NCBI GenBank assembly: GCA_016711405.1
Contig: JADJSZ010000053.1
Span: forward strand, 1-57,809
Length of the DNA stretch: 57,809 nucleotides
Source of the DNA: Candidatus Hadersleviella danica
GTDB lineage: Bacteria; Chloroflexota; Anaerolineae; Promineifilales; Promineifilaceae
Reading direction: 5' to 3'
The translations under genes were made by a program, and so were the position numbers. The notes beneath the pieces are model-generated. The model ran no database searches. It had not been told where the DNA came from and was given only the letters and a program-made list of their open reading frames with translations. Shown here in pieces: positions 54,403 through 57,809 of the stretch (positions are counted from its first letter, which is position 1; each line of letters begins with the position of its first letter).

Positions 54403-54684
54403 ATGGTTACGGCAATTATCTTGATGAATGTCACTCGCGCCGCCATCAACCAAGTGGCGGAGCAGATGGTGGAGTTGGATGAAATCTCGGAGGTGTATTC
54501 GGTCAGCGGCCGTTACGACCTCATTGCCATTGTGCGTGTGCCCAACAACAGGGGGCTGGCCGCATTGGTCACCGAAAAGATGCGCGACATGCAAGGCATC
54601 ACCCACACCGAAACGCTTCTCGCCTTTAAAGCATACTCCCGCCACGATTTGGCCAGCATGTTCTCCATTGGCTTAGAAGAATAA
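54403..54684 (+). CDS. Stand-alone Lrp/AsnC ligand-binding (RAM) domain protein
   Basis: 93 aa, intact, from ATG 54403 (GGAG 6 nt before). The sequence MVTAIILMNVTRAAINQVAE, LDEISEVYSVSGRYDLIAIV and ITHTETLLAFKAYSRHDLAS is the Lrp-type RAM fold without the DNA-binding HTH. Such proteins bind amino acids or act as oligomerisation partners of full Lrp regulators. Confidence 0.9.
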   Translation: MVTAIILMNVTRAAINQVAEQMVELDEISEVYSVSGRYDLIAIVRVPNNRGLAALVTEKMRDMQGITHTETLLAFKAYSRHDLASMFSIGLEE

Positions 54685-54771
54685 AGATAGAGGGTAGAGA
54701 TAGAGATAGAGGAAACCCGATAGGCTGACCAACCATGTTCCCCTCTATCTCTATCTCCCTTCTCTATCTCT
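54685..54771 (+). repeat. Word-repeat stem-loop (GATAGAG / CTCTATC)
   Basis: AGAGATAGAGATAGAGGAAA, core GGCTGACCAACC, then CCTCTATCTCTATCTCCCTT. Twin of 20191-20271. Confidence 0.88.
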
Positions 54772-54775
54772 TGTG

Positions 54776-54781
54776 TATAAT
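54776..54781 (+). promoter_or_regulatory. -10 box of the parvulin gene, likely leaderless
   Basis: A perfect TATAAT, a 9-nt gap TCCCCCAGC, then ATG 54791. Confidence 0.55.
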
Positions 54782-54790
54782 TCCCCCAGC

Positions 54791-55783
54791 ATGATTAAAC
54801 AAAAATTACTTTTTATCCATATCGCAGTTTGGGGGATATTGGCCTTGGGGTTGGTGGGGTGTGGCGATGAGCCAACACCCACGGCCGCTGTGCCGACCAC
54901 GGCCGCCACGGCCGTCATCCCCAGCGAAAGCACCCTGACCTCGCCCGTGGTTGAAAATGTGGCGACGGCCGCGCCCACCCCGCTCCCCACGCCCACCACC
55001 GAACCATTGGCCGCACTGGTCAACAACCAACCCATCACCCTTGCCGATTTTGAGCAGGAATTGGGGCGCTACGAGCAAGCCCAAGCCGCCCTCGGCCGTA
55101 CCCCCGAGGAAAACTACCGCCAAATCGTACTCGATGCCTTGGTCGAACAAGCCGTCATTGAGCAAGCCGCCCAAGCCCAAGGGCTGAGTGTGACCGAAGA
55201 AATGGTGGCCGCCAAAGTGGCCGAGTTGCGCGAAATTGCGGGCAGTGAGGAGAACTTCCAATCGTGGCTGGCCGCCAACCAATTTTCAGAAGCTGATTTT
55301 ACGGCTTCGCTGGCGGCCGAAATGCGCACCGAGCAGTTGGTCGCGGCCGTGACGGCCAACGTGCCCTCGGCCGTGCCCCAAGTGCGGGCGCGGTATCTGC
55401 AAGTCAACGATTTAGCCCTCGCCCAAACCATCTTGGCTGATATTCAGGCGGGCGGCGATTTTGCCACCCTCGCCCAGATTCACTCGCAAGATAGGTTCAC
55501 GGCCGAGAGTGGCGGCGATTTGGGCTTCTTCGCCCCCGGCTCGTTGCTCGTGCCCCAAGTAGAGGAGGCCGCTTTCACCCTCGCCCTTGGCCAAACCAGT
55601 GACCTCATCACCGTGACCAACAGCGACGGGCAAACGACTTATTATCTGGTGCAACTGATAGAGCGCGACGAAGCACGGCCGCTTGACCCCGACCAACGCT
55701 CGCGCTTGCTGGCCGAAACCTTCGAAAGTTGGCTCGCCAATCAACTTGCCCAAGCACAAATTGAGAAATACATAGATGGATAG
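54791..55783 (+). CDS. Parvulin-type peptidyl-prolyl isomerase lipoprotein (SurA/PrsA-like)
   Basis: 330 aa, intact. ATG 54791 gives signal MIKQKLLFIHIAVWGILALG with lipobox LVGC. A Thr/Pro linker follows, then a SurA-N-like helical domain (LVNNQPITLADFEQELGRYE, RQIVLDALVEQAVIEQAAQA, VTEEMVAAKVAELRE). The parvulin domain has VRARYLQVNDLALAQTILAD, GGDFATLAQIHSQD, ESGGDLGFFAPGSLLVPQVE and TYYLVQLIERDEARPL. It folds secreted proteins outside the membrane. Confidence 0.93.
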   Translation: MIKQKLLFIHIAVWGILALGLVGCGDEPTPTAAVPTTAATAVIPSESTLTSPVVENVATAAPTPLPTPTTEPLAALVNNQPITLADFEQELGRYEQAQAALGRTPEENYRQIVLDALVEQAVIEQAAQAQGLSVTEEMVAAKVAELREIAGSEENFQSWLAANQFSEADFTASLAAEMRTEQLVAAVTANVPSAVPQVRARYLQVNDLALAQTILADIQAGGDFATLAQIHSQDRFTAESGGDLGFFAPGSLLVPQVEEAAFTLALGQTSDLITVTNSDGQTTYYLVQLIERDEARPLDPDQRSRLLAETFESWLANQLAQAQIEKYIDG

Positions 55784-55876
55784 TGGTGGTGGTGGTGGCG
55801 GTGAGTGGAGTAGTGATAGTGAATAACTACTATTTACTAATCACTAACCACTAACCACTTCCTGCCGAGGTGGCAT
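55784..55876 (+). repeat. Word repeat (ATTTACTAATCACTAACCAC)
   Basis: GGTGGTGGTGGTGGCGGTGA, then CTACTATTTACTAATCACTA and ACCACTAACCACT before the next gene. Confidence 0.75.
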
Positions 55877-56650
55877 ATGGGACGTATTGTCAACATTCTG
55901 ACAGCTTTTATTTTTATTGTGGCTTTGGCCTTTGTGGGTGTGGTAGCGGCGGTCGTGATTAGCCCTGAGAGTTTTGCGGGGATTTTGCCCCAAGACCCCA
56001 CGGCCGTTCCCCCACCGACCATTGCGCAACCCACTGTGGCCGCTGTGGCTGTTGTGCCGACGATTACGCCCACCCCCACCGAAGATTTGCTGATGCGGCC
56101 GACCTATACGCCCATCCCCCCGCCCACTCGTGGCGAGCCAACCGCTGTGCCCACGTTGCGGCCGACCCTCACCCCCTCCATCACCCCCATCATCCCCACC
56201 CGCACCCCCACGCGCACGCCGACGGCTACTCCGACGGCCAGCTTCACCCCCGGCCCCTCTCCCACGGCCACGTTCACCATCTCCCCCTTCCCCTTCACCA
56301 AGTCGTCCGATAGCCCCATTTACCTGCGCAACTATGCCAACACGGCCGGGTGCGACTGGATGGGCATCGCGGGCGAGGTGTTGGACACATCGGGCAACCC
56401 CGTGGCCGATGGCCAATATCGGGTGCATGTTTGGGATAGCGGCATAGACAGCCGCGTGGGCACGGGCACGGCCAAGGCGTATGCGCCCTCGGGCTGGGAA
56501 CAGTTCGTCTTGGGCGAGGTGGCCGTGCGTTCCTACAACATCCAACTGGAAACCAACAGCGGCACGGCCGTCTCCCAAGTCTACCGCGTCCAAACCCGCG
56601 CTAGTTGCAACGAAAATTTGTTGTACTTCATCTTCACCCAAAACCGCTAA
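55877..56650 (+). CDS. Secreted Thr/Pro-rich protein with C-terminal beta domain
   Basis: 257 aa, intact. An N-terminal TM or signal (IVNILTAFIFIVALAFVGVVAAVV), about 90 residues of Thr/Pro repeats (PTRTPTRTPTATPTASFTPG), then a C-terminal domain with two Cys (AGCDWMGIAGEVLDTSGNPV, RASCNENLLYFIF), probably a disulfide. It is a cell-surface stalk protein of a type common in Chloroflexota. The function is not known. Confidence 0.75.
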   Translation: MGRIVNILTAFIFIVALAFVGVVAAVVISPESFAGILPQDPTAVPPPTIAQPTVAAVAVVPTITPTPTEDLLMRPTYTPIPPPTRGEPTAVPTLRPTLTPSITPIIPTRTPTRTPTATPTASFTPGPSPTATFTISPFPFTKSSDSPIYLRNYANTAGCDWMGIAGEVLDTSGNPVADGQYRVHVWDSGIDSRVGTGTAKAYAPSGWEQFVLGEVAVRSYNIQLETNSGTAVSQVYRVQTRASCNENLLYFIFTQNR

Positions 56651-56737
56651 AGAATTGCGAATTGCGGAACGTGGATTGCGGATTGAGTGCGCCATCCACA
56701 ATCCGCAATCCCTAATCGGCAATCCGCAATCCTGCCC
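56651..56737 (+). repeat. Word-repeat stem-loop (GATTGCGGA / TCCGCAATC)
   Basis: GAATTGCGAATTGCGGAACG, TGGATTGCGGATTGAG, core GCGCCAT, then CCACAATCCGCAATCCCTAA and GGCAATCCGCAATCC, ending TGCCC-ATG. Confidence 0.88.
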
Positions 56738-57550
56738 ATGCTCTACCTCGTCGCCACCCCCATTGGGAATTTAGAGGATATTACGCTCCGGGCATTGCGG
56801 ATTTTGCGGGAGGTGAGCCTGATAGCGGCCGAAGATACGCGCCACACAGGGAAGCTCCTCAAACATTACGACATCACCACCCCGCTGGTGAGCTACCACG
56901 AATACAGCAACCCGCAACGGGTGAGCCACCTGCTGGACCAATTGGCCACGGCCGATGTGGCGCTCGTCTCCGATGCAGGAATGCCGGGTCTCTCCGACCC
57001 CGGCTATAAATTGGTAGAGGCGGCCGTGCAAGCAGGCATCCCCGTTTCCCCCATTCCGGGAGCCACGGCCGCTATCTCCGCTTTGGTCAGCAGTGGCTTG
57101 CCCACCGACACATTTCTCTTTGTGGGCTTCTTGCCCGCCAAAAGTAGCGGCCGACAAACAGCCCTGCGCGACATCGCCAACTTGCCCCACACCTTGGTCT
57201 TTTACGAAGGCCCCCACCGCCTGCTCGAGATGTTGGCCGATGTGCAAGCCGTTTTGGGCGACCGCCCCGTGGCTGTGGCACGGGAGCTAACCAAGCTGTA
57301 CGAGGAGATTTGGCGAGGCACGGCCAGTGCCGCCCACGCCTATTTCGGGGCACAAGAACGCATTCGTGGCGAACTAACCGTGGTGGTGGGAGGAGCCGTG
57401 CAAACGGCCGACATCTGGCCCGAACAAGCAGTGCGCGACGCATTGCAAGCATTACTCGAGCAAGGTCTCTCGCGCAAAGAAGCGGCCGTCCAAATCGCCA
57501 CCCAATCTGGCTGGCGCAAAAACACCATCTACGATTTGGGCTTGACCTAG
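56738..57550 (+). CDS. rsmI: RsmI, 16S rRNA (cytidine-1402-2'-O)-methyltransferase
   Basis: About 270 aa, intact. ATG 56738 is chosen because upstream in-frame codons are word-repeat DNA. Tetrapyrrole-methylase fold: LYLVATPIGNLEDITLRALR, EDTRHTGKLLKHYDI, DVALVSDAGMPGLSDPGYKL, VSPIPGATAAISALVSSGLP, FVGFLPAKSSGRQ, VFYEGPHRLLEMLAD, ELTKLYEEIWRGT. The C-terminal helix (SRKEAAVQIATQSGWRKNTI) is typical. It methylates the ribosomal decoding centre. Confidence 0.96.
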   Translation: MLYLVATPIGNLEDITLRALRILREVSLIAAEDTRHTGKLLKHYDITTPLVSYHEYSNPQRVSHLLDQLATADVALVSDAGMPGLSDPGYKLVEAAVQAGIPVSPIPGATAAISALVSSGLPTDTFLFVGFLPAKSSGRQTALRDIANLPHTLVFYEGPHRLLEMLADVQAVLGDRPVAVARELTKLYEEIWRGTASAAHAYFGAQERIRGELTVVVGGAVQTADIWPEQAVRDALQALLEQGLSRKEAAVQIATQSGWRKNTIYDLGLT

Positions 57551-57571
57551 TCCCCTCGTCCCCAGTCCCCT

Positions 57572-57809
57572 ATGTTATTCCGTCTCACCACCACCGCCAG
57601 CATCCACGACGAAGTGCGCCGTTTGTTGCACGACCTATTGGCCGAATCCATTGCCAGCCTGACCAACCCCGGCGAGGGGGAGCAGTTCGACATCTCCATT
57701 CACTCGGCGCGTAAAAATGGGAAGCGGTTGCGGGCGGTCTTGCGGCTGGCACGGCCGTTGCTCTCCCCCGACACATTCCAACTCGAGAACGATTGCTACC
57801 GCGACACCA
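57572..57809 (+). CDS. CHAD domain protein (3'-truncated by window end)
   Basis: The first 79 residues. ASIHDEVRRLLHDLLAESI and FDISIHSARKNGKRLRAVLRL show the conserved His and basic pattern of CHAD domains, which bind inorganic polyphosphate. The start follows CAGTCCCCT. It is 21 nt after rsmI, possibly co-transcribed. The rest lies beyond the window. Confidence 0.85.
   Translation, partial: MLFRLTTTASIHDEVRRLLHDLLAESIASLTNPGEGEQFDISIHSARKNGKRLRAVLRLARPLLSPDTFQLENDCYRDT

Noticed and set aside
1..57809. tRNA or rRNA genes, prophage and integron features
   Set aside because: I looked for TTCGA-arm tRNA patterns, phage structural genes and attachment duplications and saw none that hold up.

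Overview
The window looks like chromosomal DNA of a high-GC, free-living bacterium, most likely a Chloroflexota member of the Anaerolineae/Ardenticatenia kind. This is inferred from protein style: DUF2723 membrane proteins, Thr/Pro-rich lipoproteins, a long LivM, a tandem GNAT and Wzt-type ABC genes. No rRNA or tRNA is present to prove it. Many genes carry frameshifts, mostly one missing base in a short G, C or T run, even in genes expected to be essential (rnc, fabF, mrdA). I read most of these as sequence errors and give such genes as single features.

Layout. 1-6957: a type I restriction-modification locus (hsdM, hsdS, hsdR) invaded by a REP-associated tyrosine transposase (RAYT) gene and several copies of a 99-bp palindromic REP doublet. 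6989-8494: a radical SAM/SPASM maturase whose N-terminus carries two copies of a Cys motif, DCACPD. 8595-17698: a DUF2723 membrane protein, an HNH nuclease, an acyltransferase, the RNA ligase RtcB, a DUF35 protein, a phosphodiester glycosidase, DUF2344 and YchJ. 17787-25131: a VIT/vWA surface protein, mreD-mrdA (cell elongation), a Wzt-like ABC ATPase and a small coiled-coil protein. 25326-26961: the infC-rpmI-rplT translation operon with its promoter and terminator. 27150-35687 (minus strand): rnc, fabF, a moaD-moaE fusion, an SH3 protein, prmC, a HAD phosphatase, OsmC, a CDP-alcohol phosphatidyltransferase and an ornithine cyclodeaminase-like gene. 35770-41639 (minus): a complete branched-chain amino acid ABC operon, livKHMGF. 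41925-50760: a divergent galactoside module, with lacI plus a three-gene sugar ABC transporter on the minus strand, lacZ on the plus strand, and twin LacI-type operators between them. 50823-57809: HAD phosphatase, FGGY kinase, GNAT, Lrp-like RAM protein, parvulin lipoprotein, a secreted Thr/Pro-rich protein, rsmI and the start of a CHAD protein.

Three genome-wide signatures stand out. (1) Most intergenic gaps are filled by short degenerate words (for example TTATTGGTTATTCGTTA, CACTAACCACTAACCACTA, CATTTGTCATTTGTCATT, GATAGAGATAGAG), often as two opposed arms around a short core. They frequently supply the stop codon of one gene and end in a C-run touching the ATG of the next. (2) The palindrome CGGCCG is iterated far above expectation, in all frames, between genes and in terminator stems. 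(3) Start codons fall into two classes: a minority with Shine-Dalgarno sites and a majority preceded by CCCC(N0-3)ATG, several with a -10 box only 6-9 nt upstream of the ATG (leaderless).
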